From Planctomycetota bacterium (GTDB lineage: Bacteria; Planctomycetota; Phycisphaerae; Phycisphaerales; UBA1924), in NCBI GenBank assembly GCA_024280755.1, contig JAJRPN010000009.1, forward strand, positions 1 to 64,000: DNA of 64,000 nucleotides, written 5' to 3'. The notes beneath the pieces are model-generated. The model searched no databases, had not been told where the DNA came from, and saw only the letters and a program-made list of their open reading frames with translations. The stretch's first letter is position 1; each line of letters opens with the position of its first letter. A program made the position numbers and the translations under genes. Shown here piece after piece: positions 1-8,519 of the stretch.

Positions 1-139
1 GGACCTCGGCCTCTCTGAGTTTGTTGATGATCTGTTCTGCTGAATGCCGTTTCCTGGCCATGATTGTCTGCCTTCCAAATACGCCCATTCTACGAGGATA
101 CTCGCATAAGGAATGGACTAGTTATTGGGGGGCAGGTCA
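1..139 (-). mobile_element. End of an IS3-family insertion sequence (partial)
   Basis: Read on the minus strand, this stretch begins with a terminus of the form TGACCTGCCCCCCAATAA, which looks like IS3-family ends (5' TG, then a C-rich block). After a leader of about 78 bases comes the start of a transposase OrfA reading frame. The + strand end at base 139 finishes in CA, as expected for this family. The element continues beyond the left edge, so the other end, the target duplication and OrfB cannot be seen. The exact boundary is inferred from the terminus pattern and from where kinase homology resumes. Confidence 0.72.
2..61 (-). CDS. IS3-family transposase OrfA, N-terminal 20 codons (partial)
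   Basis: The minus-strand frame from ATG at 61 down to base 2 reads MARKRHSAEQIINKLREAEV. This is the characteristic beginning of IS3-family OrfA proteins, the first helix of the HTH_Tnp_1 DNA-binding domain. OrfA binds the IS ends and is normally joined to the DDE integrase OrfB by -1 frameshifting. Only 20 residues lie inside the window, so it cannot be judged whether the element is intact. Confidence 0.8.
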   Translation of the reverse strand, partial: MARKRHSAEQIINKLREAEV

Positions 140-536
140 GCCCGAAGATGCCATATGTATCGAAGCAAATGAATCGATGATTCAGCGGGTCTTGAGTAAT
201 TTGATTCTCAATGCGCGTGATGCTTCGGAGTTTGGGCAACGCATTGAGGTTGCTGTGAAGAAGCATGACAATGGCGTTTGGCTCCGTGTTTCTGATGAAG
301 GAATGGGGATGACTCGCGAAGTTCAAGAACGAGTTTTCGACCCGTTTTATACGACTAAACCCAGAGGGCAGGGGACCGGTCTTGGGCTGGCTGTTGTCGT
401 GGGTATTGTCCGAGAAATGGGTTCGAGCATTGAAGTCGCTTCGACTGTTGGGCTCGGAACGACGATCGCGTTGAGTATTCCGGTGATTGATTCGCATTCA
501 AAAGAGCATTTTCAGGTTCCAAACTCCCCTGAGTAG
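140..536 (+). pseudogene. Sensor histidine kinase remnant, C-terminal ATPase domain only
   Basis: From about base 140 the + strand encodes a HATPase_c domain with the N box (NLILNARDA), G1 box (DEGMGM), F box (FDPFYTTK) and G2 box (GTGLGLA), ending in TAG at 534-536. The sensor part and the phosphoacceptor histidine domain are missing. Everything upstream is IS3-type sequence, so the gene has been cut by the insertion. An open frame continues leftwards to base 21, but those extra residues come from reading the IS end and do not resemble a kinase. The fragment retains ATP-binding motifs but lacks the histidine domain and is probably non-functional. pilT follows 63 bases downstream. Confidence 0.8.
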
Positions 537-599
537 CCATATAATGCGCGTGGCGTTCAAATCTTCTGACGAAAAGAAAAGACGAAAAGAGGTGTCGTG

Positions 600-1739
600 A
601 TGATTCGTGGTGCACTCAATATCAAGAAGCTGCTCGCAGCCATGGCAAGGCTCGATGCGTCCGACCTGCATATTAAGGTCGGAATCCCGCCAACCTATCG
701 CATCGGCGGTTCGCTTCGACCGATCGATGGCGATCCGGTGACCGAAGAAGAAGCGGATCATTTGCTCGATCCGTTGCTCTCCGATATTCAGAAGAAAAAA
801 TTTGAAGAGACCGGCGATCTTGATTTTGCTTGGCATCTCGAAGACTCTGATGGGCAAGGCGGCGATCGTTTCCGCATCAACCTCCTCCGATCTGGCAACC
901 ACACCCACGCGGCGATCCGGCGCGTCAAGGCAGATATCCCAAGTTATGCCGATCTTCACCTGCCAGATGTGTACTCACAGATCGTGCATCGTGAGCGAGA
1001 TGGATTAATACTCATCGTTGGCGTGACCGGGTCAGGAAAATCTTCAACACTCGCCTCGATGCTCGACGAAGTAAACGCCACGCGAGGCGAGAACATAATC
1101 ACCATCGAGGATCCCGTCGAATATCGATTCACGCCAAAGCAATCGATTATCTCGCAGCGCGAGATCGGCATTGATGTAGTGGATTTTCACGAGGCACTCC
1201 GCCATGTCGTGCGTCAAGATCCTGATGTGATTTTCATCGGCGAGATGCGCGATCAAGAAACCGTGCTCTCTGCGATCCAAGCAGCCGAGACCGGGCATTT
1301 GGTCTTTGCGACTTTGCACACTGCCGATACAATGGGCGCGTTCGGGCGCATGCTCGAGTTCTTCCCGCAGGACGAACGCGCGTTCGTTCGCAACTCGTTG
1401 TCAGCAACACTCAAAGCGATTTGCGCACAAAGATTGATCCCGGCCAACGACGAAATCACAGGCTCGAAGGTTGTGCCCGCCGTCGAGATCTTGTTGACCT
1501 CGCCGATGGTTCGTGAACTTATTCGTGATGAGCGAGATTCAGATCTTCCTTCGGTTGTAGCATCGAGCCGCGAGGAAGGAATGATTTCGTTCACCCAACA
1601 CTTTGCTGAGCTTGTTGAGAAGGAATGGGTGACCATGTCGACCGCCAAGGAGTACGCGCCAAATCGCGACATGCTCGAATCGATCCTCAAGGGCGTCGAA
1701 GTCAAGGCAGCATCGCTGGTCGGCCGAATCAAGGGTTGA
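600..1739 (+). CDS. pilT: Type IV pilus retraction ATPase PilT
   Basis: Hexameric secretion-type ATPase that drives pilus retraction and twitching at the inner face of the cytoplasmic membrane. The 379-residue protein has the N-terminal PAS-like domain (SDLHIKVG), Walker A GVTGSGKSS near residue 145, and the diagnostic PilT block GEMRDQET followed by AAETGHLVFATLHT. The C-terminal region is divergent, so a PilU-like paralogue is possible. Start: GTG at 597 and ATG at 600 are in frame; AGAGG at 588-592 is better spaced for the ATG. No other pilus gene is adjacent. It converges on the minus-strand response regulator gene with only 9 bases between the stops. Confidence 0.93.
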   Translation: MIRGALNIKKLLAAMARLDASDLHIKVGIPPTYRIGGSLRPIDGDPVTEEEADHLLDPLLSDIQKKKFEETGDLDFAWHLEDSDGQGGDRFRINLLRSGNHTHAAIRRVKADIPSYADLHLPDVYSQIVHRERDGLILIVGVTGSGKSSTLASMLDEVNATRGENIITIEDPVEYRFTPKQSIISQREIGIDVVDFHEALRHVVRQDPDVIFIGEMRDQETVLSAIQAAETGHLVFATLHTADTMGAFGRMLEFFPQDERAFVRNSLSATLKAICAQRLIPANDEITGSKVVPAVEILLTSPMVRELIRDERDSDLPSVVASSREEGMISFTQHFAELVEKEWVTMSTAKEYAPNRDMLESILKGVEVKAASLVGRIKG

Positions 1740-1748
1740 ACCCTTGCT

Positions 1749-3179
1749 TCACCCTGCTTGAGCATGTTCGTCAGGGTCGATCCCGAGCTGTTTCATCTTC
1801 TTATAGAGCGTCGTTCGGTTGATGCCAAGAACATCAGCCGTCTGCTGACGGTTCCACTCGTTGGCTTCGAGTGCGCCCAGTACAAACTTGCGCTCAGGTT
1901 CGAGCATCGCATCATTGAGCGTCATTGGAATCCAAGCCTGCTCGTCTGACTGCGTGGTGATCCGCATCGGTTGTGCTTCTGATTCAAGCACGACCGGCGG
2001 CAAGTCGTCAAGCCCGATCGTCTGCGAACGCGTCAACACCGCAGCCCGCTCGACAATGTTTGACAACTCGCGTACATTGCCAGGGTACGCATAACGGCGA
2101 AGCACATCGAGCGCATCGGGGGTGAACCCGGTAAACTGTCGCCCCAACTCGCTCGCTTGCAGATCAAGGAAATGCTCAGCGAGGGTTTGGATATCGCCAA
2201 CACGCTCACGCAATGGCGGCATCTCAATCTTCACAACATTGATCCGGTAGTACAAGTCTTGACGGAACTCGCCCGATGCAACCAACTCTTCGAGCGCCTG
2301 ATTGCTCGCAAGGATCACCCGAACATCGACCTCGATCGTTTCGTTCGATCCAACAGGCTCAAACTTGCGTTCTTGAAGCACACGCAAGAGCTTGAGCTGC
2401 ATCGCCGGCGAGGCGCTGTTGATCTCATCAAGAAACAGCGTCCCGCCGTCTGCGGCGAGAAACTTGCCGACCTTGTCCGCGTGCGCCCCGGTGAATGCGC
2501 CCTTGACATGTCCGAAGAGTTCAGATTCGAGCAGCGTTTCGGGGATCGATCCGCACGCGAGTTCAACATAGGGCTGCGCCTGGCGATTCGATGCCTGATG
2601 GATCGCGCTGGCGATCATGCTTTTTCCCACACCTGATTCGCCGGTCATCAATACGGTTGTTCGAGAGTTGGCAACAGCGTGCACAGTTTCCGAAATCTTG
2701 AGCATCCGATGATCGCCTCCGACCATGTTGCCAAGCCCGAAGGTTGTTTCGAGCCGAGTCCGCATGGTGGTGTTTTCGCGGGCAAGTTCGTGATGGCGCA
2801 GTGCGCGTTCGAGCCCGAGCCGAAGCTCGTCGTCGATGACAGGCTTGGTGAGGAAATCGACCGCGCCCAATCGCAATGCTTGCACAGCCGTCTCGACGGT
2901 GCCATAGCCGGTGAGCATGATGACCGATGTTTGACGGTGTGCTTTGATAATCTCACGGAGCAGTTCAAGCCCGCCCATCTCGGGAAGGTTGATGTCGCAG
3001 ATCGCCACTTGGTATGCGCCCGCGGTGCTCTCCTTGGCTTGATTCAGTTCATGGAGCGCAGCCGACGGCGAATAGACAGCCGCCGCCTTGCACCCCTCGT
3101 TGTTAAAGAACTGTGCGAGCGAGTCAGCAACGATTGGATCGTCGTCGATAATCAGAATGCGTGGATGATCAGTGGTCAT
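1749..3179 (-). CDS. NtrC-family sigma-54-dependent response regulator
   Basis: A 476-residue transcription activator with three domains in order: receiver (phosphoacceptor Asp62 in the CDINLPEMGG context, switch Lys in TKP), AAA+ ATPase (Walker A GESGVGKS at 180-187, sigma-54 contact loop GAFTGA at 227-232), and a C-terminal Fis-type helix-turn-helix (RQQTADVLGINRTTLYKK). It should remodel RNA polymerase-sigma-54 when phosphorylated. Its ATG overlaps the stop of the upstream kinase by one base (TAATG), so the two are translationally coupled and form a two-component pair. Its targets are not evident; the FlgR-like paralogue at 29561 is next to the flagellar genes, so this one probably serves another regulon. 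Confidence 0.93.
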   Translation of the reverse strand: MTTDHPRILIIDDDPIVADSLAQFFNNEGCKAAAVYSPSAALHELNQAKESTAGAYQVAICDINLPEMGGLELLREIIKAHRQTSVIMLTGYGTVETAVQALRLGAVDFLTKPVIDDELRLGLERALRHHELARENTTMRTRLETTFGLGNMVGGDHRMLKISETVHAVANSRTTVLMTGESGVGKSMIASAIHQASNRQAQPYVELACGSIPETLLESELFGHVKGAFTGAHADKVGKFLAADGGTLFLDEINSASPAMQLKLLRVLQERKFEPVGSNETIEVDVRVILASNQALEELVASGEFRQDLYYRINVVKIEMPPLRERVGDIQTLAEHFLDLQASELGRQFTGFTPDALDVLRRYAYPGNVRELSNIVERAAVLTRSQTIGLDDLPPVVLESEAQPMRITTQSDEQAWIPMTLNDAMLEPERKFVLGALEANEWNRQQTADVLGINRTTLYKKMKQLGIDPDEHAQAG

Positions 3180-4078
3180 TATTTTCCGATTTCCATATCG
3201 CCAATGCTCTGGCCCTCGTCGGGTTCACTTACCGATGGGATACACACCCGAAGCACAGCCCCAGGGCGTTTGGAAGTCGCTCGATCGTCTCGTATGGTGA
3301 GCGTAATAATCCCTTCGAGCTGTTCGACGATCTGATGCGCCATCGAAAGCCCGATGCCCTGATGGTTATCAGTGGTGGTGATACCATGCTTAAAGGCTCG
3401 GTTGTTGCGTACGCTTGTGTCGAGCCCGATGCCGTCGTCGAATATTTCGATGACGGTTTCTTCTCGTTTGGTGTCTACCCGTGCGATGATCTCGATCAAG
3501 CCGCCCGGATCGAGTGAGTCAGCCTTAGTGGTCTTCGCAATAGACTGCACCGCGTTGAACAACCCATTGAGCACGACGGTGTACATCGGCCCAGCGGGCA
3601 ATCTTCCCGCGCGTGGGTCAATCCGCACTTCAATCCGCACGCCTGCTTGGCTCGCCAACGGGCGAACAACATCCACCGCGTGATCGATCACCATCGCAAT
3701 CGTCACCACACTCGACACGCCAAGCAAAGGCGAACCGATCGGGACAGATTTAGAACGCATCGCAGCATTGACCATCGAACTCATCCGTTCGAGTGTCGAT
3801 AGCACCGTTTTGATCTGCTCGCGTGCCTTAGTGATGTCATCGAGATCCCGTGCGCGATCTTCTTCTGGCAATGCCGCCGCAGCAAGCCCGAGCCAACGCA
3901 TCGAACCGTCAAGCATATTGCTCAGATCATGCGCTAGCACTGTCAACTGATCGGCAGCCACTGGTCCAGACGACGGATCACGCACCTCAAGCACACCCGG
4001 CGGACGGATGGTCTTCTTCTCTGGCGTAGGGTTCTGGTTGGAATCATCGGGCGTCGGATTGTTAGTGTTGGTACTCAT
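3179..4078 (-). CDS. Cytoplasmic sensor histidine kinase (NtrB-like partner)
   Basis: A 299-residue kinase without membrane segments or a recognisable sensor domain. A short Pro/Asn-rich N-terminus leads to a dimerisation and phosphoacceptor region with His50 (LAHDLSNMLDGS) and an ATPase domain (N box LNGLFNAVQS, G1 DDGIGL, G2 HQGIGLSMA). It presumably phosphorylates the regulator encoded directly downstream, with which it overlaps by one base. The frame is open further upstream to 4174, but ATG 4078, preceded by a weak AGGTG, gives a normal hydrophilic start; the residues before it look like leader sequence. The missing sensor suggests input through a partner protein. Confidence 0.82.
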   Translation of the reverse strand: MSTNTNNPTPDDSNQNPTPEKKTIRPPGVLEVRDPSSGPVAADQLTVLAHDLSNMLDGSMRWLGLAAAALPEEDRARDLDDITKAREQIKTVLSTLERMSSMVNAAMRSKSVPIGSPLLGVSSVVTIAMVIDHAVDVVRPLASQAGVRIEVRIDPRAGRLPAGPMYTVVLNGLFNAVQSIAKTTKADSLDPGGLIEIIARVDTKREETVIEIFDDGIGLDTSVRNNRAFKHGITTTDNHQGIGLSMAHQIVEQLEGIITLTIRDDRATSKRPGAVLRVCIPSVSEPDEGQSIGDMEIGK

Positions 4079-4223
4079 TACACCTATTTTCGGCGACAAT
4101 ACCACCATCAGTTCCTTCCATGTGGTCATTTCACCACACACAACCAACTCGGACCTGTTGCGTCTAGACAACACGGCATAACCGGGGCGATCAAGTCAGT
4201 TCTCGGACGAACACAAACAATGA

Positions 4224-4249
4224 AAAAACGCCCCGGCGAACCGAAGCGT
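4224..4249 (-). terminator. Rho-independent terminator of ileS
   Basis: On the minus strand an 8-bp stem (CGCTTCGG pairing with CCGGGGCG, two G-T pairs) closes a TTCG tetraloop and is followed by six T residues. It lies 47 bases beyond the ileS stop codon and upstream of the next minus-strand gene, the histidine kinase. Confidence 0.82.
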
Positions 4250-4295
4250 ATTCTCTTCTCTTGGTGGGATGGGCTTCCAGCCCGTCTCTTATCTC

Positions 4296-7200
4296 TTACT
4301 CGACCCCAACCGCCTGGGCATCACGATCCGAGAGCATCCCGCCATCAGAGCGAAGCTTCACCGTTCCGTCACGCTTCCATGAACGATCACACCGAGGCTC
4401 TTCACGCAAATCGGTGACCATAGTTTCGCCAGAGGTCAGCAATTCCACACGCGATACACCACAGAAGTCGGCGAGGTCGTCCATGTTGAACTTGCTCAGC
4501 ACGCCATCGCTGTCCACGATTTGTAGCCCGGCATCAAGCGGGTTATCGATACCCTGTTCAACGCGGGATTGCTCAAGCACTTTCTGTGCATCTTCAAGCA
4601 TGCTCATGACAGTCGCCCAATCGCCCGATGCTTTCGCACCTGTTGGCGAAGGGAACGCCGTGAGATGAACGCTCTGGGTCGCATCCTTCGAATCGATCTT
4701 GTGCAACGAGCGATACGCCTCATCAGCGGTATGACACATCACCGGCGTGAGCAGCTTGGCCAACCCATCGGTCATGATGAACAACGCCTGCTGCGATTGC
4801 TTACGACGATCAGAGTCCGAAGAATCACAATACAACCGATCCTTCACCGCCGAGAGATATTCGCCCGAGAGCGTGGTGTTGCAGAAGTTGTAGATCAACT
4901 TGTGCACTTCATGGAAGGCATAGGTGGTGTACGCATTGATGACCTTGGTTTGCAGCGAATCAAACTCGCCAAGCACCCAAGCCTCGAGGCTTGTTTCATC
5001 GAACGAGATCGAATCGTCGGCTTCAAACTCGTTGAGATTCGAGAGCATGAACTTGAAGGTGTTGCGCACCTTACGATAACTCTCGCCAGCGAGTTTGAAG
5101 AACTCCTCGTCAACCTTGACATCGTTTTCATACGCGATCCCGCACACCCACCATCGCAGGACATCAGCCCCGAACCGATCGAACAAATCCTTGAGCGACG
5201 CGCCCTTAGATTTGGACAACTTCTTGCCGTCCTTGTCGACCATGAATCCGTGCGTGAGCAGCGTCTTAAACGCCGGCTCGCCCATGACACCCAATGAGGG
5301 CAACAACGAAAGCTGGAACCATCCACGATGTTGATCAGAGCCTTCGAGATAGAGATCGATCGGGTAATCGACGCCATCGGATCGCTCACGCATCACGGCG
5401 TTCCACGATGAGCCGGATTCAAACCACACATCAAGGATGTCTTGGCCCTTACGCAGATCGCTGATTTTTACTGACCCGTCGTTGAGCGCAGCTGGCGCAT
5501 CGGGATCGGTGCTTGGTTCATAGGCTTCGAGTAAGGTCTCGGGCGATTCGGAGAACCACGCATCGGAGCCTTTGGTACGAACAATATCCGCGATCACTTT
5601 CGAGGACATCTCGGTCATGAACGCGCTGTCGTCGGGCATGGTGAACGCTGGGATCGGCAAGCCCCAGGCGCGTTGGCGCGAGATGCACCAGTCCGGGCGT
5701 GAATCGAGCATGCCTCGCATCCGGTTCTGCCCCCAGGCCGGAACGAACTTGACGCGCATGCGTTTGTGATAAGCCAACACATGCCTGAAGCGGCTGTCCA
5801 TTTCGGCAAGTTCTTCGCCAGTTAACTTATTATTTTGTTGCTCTCTTGCTGCTTCCTTGCTCACAGTTTCTTGCTCTTGTACGATACTTTCTTGTGCAGG
5901 CGTGAGAGGATTGTGAAAGTCAAGCCCGATTGAATCAAGCGCCATTTGACGCAACCCAAGACCATCGCGCTTGGTCGGCTTATTTACATCCACAAACCAC
6001 TGCTCCGTGCTCCGGAAGATCACAGGCGTTTTGCTCCGCCAGTCATGCGGATAACTATGCATGAACTTGTGTGAGAAGAACATGTGCCCGGACTCAGTAA
6101 GCCTTTGTGCGATGAGATCATTCGCGTCCCAGATCGACATGCCCGTGATCCACTCGGGGACGGTTTCGTCGTAGGTGCCGTCGCCTTTGACCGGGCAGTA
6201 GACGGGCAACCCGACACGCAACCCGGTGATGTAGTCGTCGCTGCCATGCCCAGGCGCGGTATGCACCAAGCCCGAACCATCTTCGAGTGTCACATAGTCC
6301 GCATGCACGACGCTATAGCAGTTGCTCGTGTCGGCATCGGGCTCGCCCGAAGGCGTGGGGGCGCTGTCGCGGAGCGGATGGATATATCGCAACCCTAAAA
6401 GCTGCTCGCCTTTGCAGGTCGCGAGCGTTTCGACATCTTCAGCCTTGGCCGCTTTGCAGACCTTCTCGACAAGCTCGCTCGCCATCACGGTGATGTTGCC
6501 ATCGACGCGCACCAGCGAATACTCAAACCGTTCATGCACCGCGATCGCCAAGTTGGCTGGCAAGGTCCAAGGCGTCGTCGTCCAGATCATAAAACTCGGT
6601 TTCGCACCTGGGCGATCGTCTTCGCCGAGTCCGAATGCTTCATAAACAGCACCGCCGTCAGCTGCTTCGAAATCAACATACACCGACAAGTCTTCACGAT
6701 CCTGATACTCAAGCTCTGCATCGGCAAGCGCCGTCTCATTGGCGATCGACCAATGCACAGGCTTGAGCGCTTTGTAGACCAAGCCTTGTGCGCACAAACC
6801 CGAGAGTACATCAAGCACCGCACCCTCAAAGCGAGGCACCATCGTCAAATACGGATTCTTGTAATCGGCGCAGGTCAGCAAGCGTTCCATCTGTCCGGTT
6901 TGCAGCTTCACCTGCTTGGAGGCATAAGTCTTGCATTCCTTTCGCACCGCCATGCGCCGCGTGTCGTCATCAAGCCCTTCGAGCTTTTTGAACTTGCCCG
7001 ACTCAACCAGATCGGTCATCACCTTGTGCTCGATGGGCAAGCCATGGCAATCCCAACCTGGAACGAACGGAGTGTTGTAGCCATCCATGAACTTGCTTCG
7101 AACCACGAAGTCCTTGAGACACTTGTTCATCAGGTGCCCCAGATGAATCGACCCGTTGGCATACGGCGGTCCATCATGAAAGACGAACTTCTTGTCGAAC

Positions 7201-7379
7201 CCCTCAGCCTTCTCGCGCATCGCTTTGTACAAGCCCTGCTTGTCGGCGAGTTGGTTCCACCGTTTGAGCGATGCAGGCTCGTTCTGCACAAGATTCGCCT
7301 TCATCGGGAACCCGGTCTTGGGCAGGTTGAGGGTTTTCTTGTAGTTTGGTTTGTTGTCTGTTGTTTGTGTGTCGGACAT
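4296..7379 (-). CDS. ileS: Isoleucyl-tRNA synthetase
   Basis: Charges tRNA-Ile with isoleucine. The 1027-residue class I synthetase has the HIGH signature as HLGH at 79-82 (PPYANGSIHLGH), a CP1 editing domain (WTTTPWTLPANLA), the WCISRQRAWGLPIP block and KMSKS as KLSKS near residue 719, followed by an anticodon-binding domain. A Gln/Glu-rich insertion sits before the RPDWCISRQR block. The C-terminal zinc finger that normally carries two Cys-x-x-Cys pairs is degenerate: RCDRSW and LSDRD keep one of four cysteines. The start is ATG at 7379. It appears monocistronic, with its own terminator at 4224-4249. Confidence 0.97.
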   Translation of the reverse strand: MSDTQTTDNKPNYKKTLNLPKTGFPMKANLVQNEPASLKRWNQLADKQGLYKAMREKAEGFDKKFVFHDGPPYANGSIHLGHLMNKCLKDFVVRSKFMDGYNTPFVPGWDCHGLPIEHKVMTDLVESGKFKKLEGLDDDTRRMAVRKECKTYASKQVKLQTGQMERLLTCADYKNPYLTMVPRFEGAVLDVLSGLCAQGLVYKALKPVHWSIANETALADAELEYQDREDLSVYVDFEAADGGAVYEAFGLGEDDRPGAKPSFMIWTTTPWTLPANLAIAVHERFEYSLVRVDGNITVMASELVEKVCKAAKAEDVETLATCKGEQLLGLRYIHPLRDSAPTPSGEPDADTSNCYSVVHADYVTLEDGSGLVHTAPGHGSDDYITGLRVGLPVYCPVKGDGTYDETVPEWITGMSIWDANDLIAQRLTESGHMFFSHKFMHSYPHDWRSKTPVIFRSTEQWFVDVNKPTKRDGLGLRQMALDSIGLDFHNPLTPAQESIVQEQETVSKEAAREQQNNKLTGEELAEMDSRFRHVLAYHKRMRVKFVPAWGQNRMRGMLDSRPDWCISRQRAWGLPIPAFTMPDDSAFMTEMSSKVIADIVRTKGSDAWFSESPETLLEAYEPSTDPDAPAALNDGSVKISDLRKGQDILDVWFESGSSWNAVMRERSDGVDYPIDLYLEGSDQHRGWFQLSLLPSLGVMGEPAFKTLLTHGFMVDKDGKKLSKSKGASLKDLFDRFGADVLRWWVCGIAYENDVKVDEEFFKLAGESYRKVRNTFKFMLSNLNEFEADDSISFDETSLEAWVLGEFDSLQTKVINAYTTYAFHEVHKLIYNFCNTTLSGEYLSAVKDRLYCDSSDSDRRKQSQQALFIMTDGLAKLLTPVMCHTADEAYRSLHKIDSKDATQSVHLTAFPSPTGAKASGDWATVMSMLEDAQKVLEQSRVEQGIDNPLDAGLQIVDSDGVLSKFNMDDLADFCGVSRVELLTSGETMVTDLREEPRCDRSWKRDGTVKLRSDGGMLSDRDAQAVGVE

Positions 7380-7461
7380 GATCGGTCAATCTCCAGATCC
7401 TTGCGTGATCGCAACGGTCTTCATCGTATGGCTTTGGTTTGTGTTTTTGAACGCGATTCGT

Positions 7462-7490
7462 GCTGATCGAGTCGTATTTCGACGATCAGC
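7462..7490. repeat. Inverted repeat in the ileS upstream region
   Basis: GCTGATCG at 7462-7469 pairs perfectly with CGATCAGC at 7483-7490, and TCG/CGA inside adds three pairs. It lies about 85-110 bases upstream of the ileS start, in the 266-base gap between ileS and the terminator at 7646. It could be a leader stem-loop or an operator. The rest of the gap shows only further short hairpins and no convincing gene. Confidence 0.4.
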
Positions 7491-7645
7491 AAGCCCCGGC
7501 AAGAGCAGGTGCGATGCACCCGTGCCCTCAACGGGGCAGCATAATTCGGATGGATATTCGAATCGTCTTGGTGGTGGGGGCGTTCATGGCAATAAGCATA
7601 GCCAATTCATCGTCCAATCCAAGCCCAGTACGCACCCAAACCACG

Positions 7646-7669
7646 AAAAAACCCGGACGAATCCGGGTC
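7646..7669 (-). terminator. Rho-independent terminator of the DUF2617-like gene
   Basis: On the minus strand ACCCGGA and TCCGGGT form a 7-bp stem around a TTCG loop, followed by six T residues. It is 24 bases past the stop of the minus-strand gene at 7693-8247. Confidence 0.85.
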
Positions 7670-7692
7670 TGAAAGAGTTTGTTGGGCTCGAT

Positions 7693-8247
7693 TTAGAGGT
7701 GCTCGAAGAGCGATTGTGTCCGCAAGACCAATCCCTCGCGGGCGATCAGATGGAAGCTTTGGACATGGATTTCTTTGGCCAGCCTTTGAACCGCCAAGAT
7801 GCTCATGCACGGGCCCATCTCGTCATCCCATCGGTAGACCAGCGAATCTTCCTCGCGTGCGAACTCGTCGAGTTCTTCGAATGTGGATAAGTAGATGTTT
7901 GTACTCAGTTGCTCTGTCTGCACCGAGGTCATGTAGTTGAGATCAGATCGCGCGAACCGATGCTCAAACTCGCGTTCGCCAGCACACAAAATCGATTCGA
8001 CGATCCCAGTGTCAGGAAGACCATCGGAGGTCTCAGAAACGATCTCGCAGGCGCACGCGCCCGAGATTTCGAATCGGCAAAGGTGTCGCCCCTCCATGAT
8101 CCATGCTTCAAACTGGTAAGGCCCGAATCGGATCTCCTTGTGGTCATGAATCGTGAAATGCTCTGGATGCAAAGGGCGGGAATAGAGGATTGTCTGATAC
8201 GACTGGAGACAAGACGGTAATGCGTGTGTGGTTTTTGTTTGGGTCAT
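7693..8247 (-). CDS. DUF2617-like conserved protein
   Basis: 184 residues, no signal peptide or membrane segment. The pattern YSRPLHPEHF near the N-terminus, the charged middle and the C-terminal block SFHLIAREGLVLRTQSLFEH resemble the DUF2617 family, which is common in planctomycetes and actinobacteria and has no established function. ATG 8247 is chosen because the family's conserved part starts about 15 residues later. The open frame extends to 8346, but those residues look unrelated. A GGAAGG element lies 12 bases or more upstream, so the start is not certain. It is transcribed divergently from the HEAT-repeat gene and ends at its own terminator. Confidence 0.72.
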   Translation of the reverse strand: MTQTKTTHALPSCLQSYQTILYSRPLHPEHFTIHDHKEIRFGPYQFEAWIMEGRHLCRFEISGACACEIVSETSDGLPDTGIVESILCAGEREFEHRFARSDLNYMTSVQTEQLSTNIYLSTFEELDEFAREEDSLVYRWDDEMGPCMSILAVQRLAKEIHVQSFHLIAREGLVLRTQSLFEHL

Positions 8248-8445
8248 GTGGTCATGGATTCCTTCCCATGCCTGATGGTGAAAGTGGTCCCCGGTAGAGG
8301 CGTGTGAAACCTCTATCAACAGTTTCGATACGATTTTCTCGCCCAAAGGGCAATTGAGTCGATCGAAGAGAAGAGCTTATAGGACGGAAAGCATTTTCCC
8401 AAGCCCAAAATAGAAAAGAGGGCGAAATACCTATTTTTATGCACT

Positions 8446-8485
8446 TCATCCACAACATCATCCATTTATTCACATGTGTTCCACA
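8446..8485 (+). other. Cluster of DnaA-box-like 9-mers in a divergent intergenic region
   Basis: Within 40 bases there are three same-direction 9-mers close to TTATCCACA: TCATCCACA (8446-8454), TTATTCACA (8466-8474) and TGTTCCACA (8477-8485), with one, one and two mismatches. An AT-rich stretch (8421-8440) precedes them. The 272-base region between the minus-strand gene at 8247 and the + strand gene at 8520 also holds a 6-bp hairpin (TAGAGG/CCTCTA). It may be a DnaA-regulated promoter, a replication-related site or coincidence. Confidence 0.28.
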
Positions 8486-8519
8486 ACGGGTAGCATATAT
8501 CATGATAAACTAGTCGCTT

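Noticed and set aside
21-139. N-terminal part of the 171-residue reading frame from base 21 as part of the kinase
   Set aside because: The residues come from reading the IS3 end in the opposite direction; the minus strand there encodes a textbook OrfA start, and no kinase feature is seen before base 140.
6534-7466. 310-residue + strand reading frame
   Set aside because: It lies entirely opposite ileS, whose frame is certain; composition is that of a reverse-complement shadow, rich in His, Arg and Leu, with no domain pattern.
7380-7645. T-box or other riboswitch upstream of ileS
   Set aside because: Hairpins are present, but no T-box sequence, antiterminator or associated terminator on the minus strand could be found.
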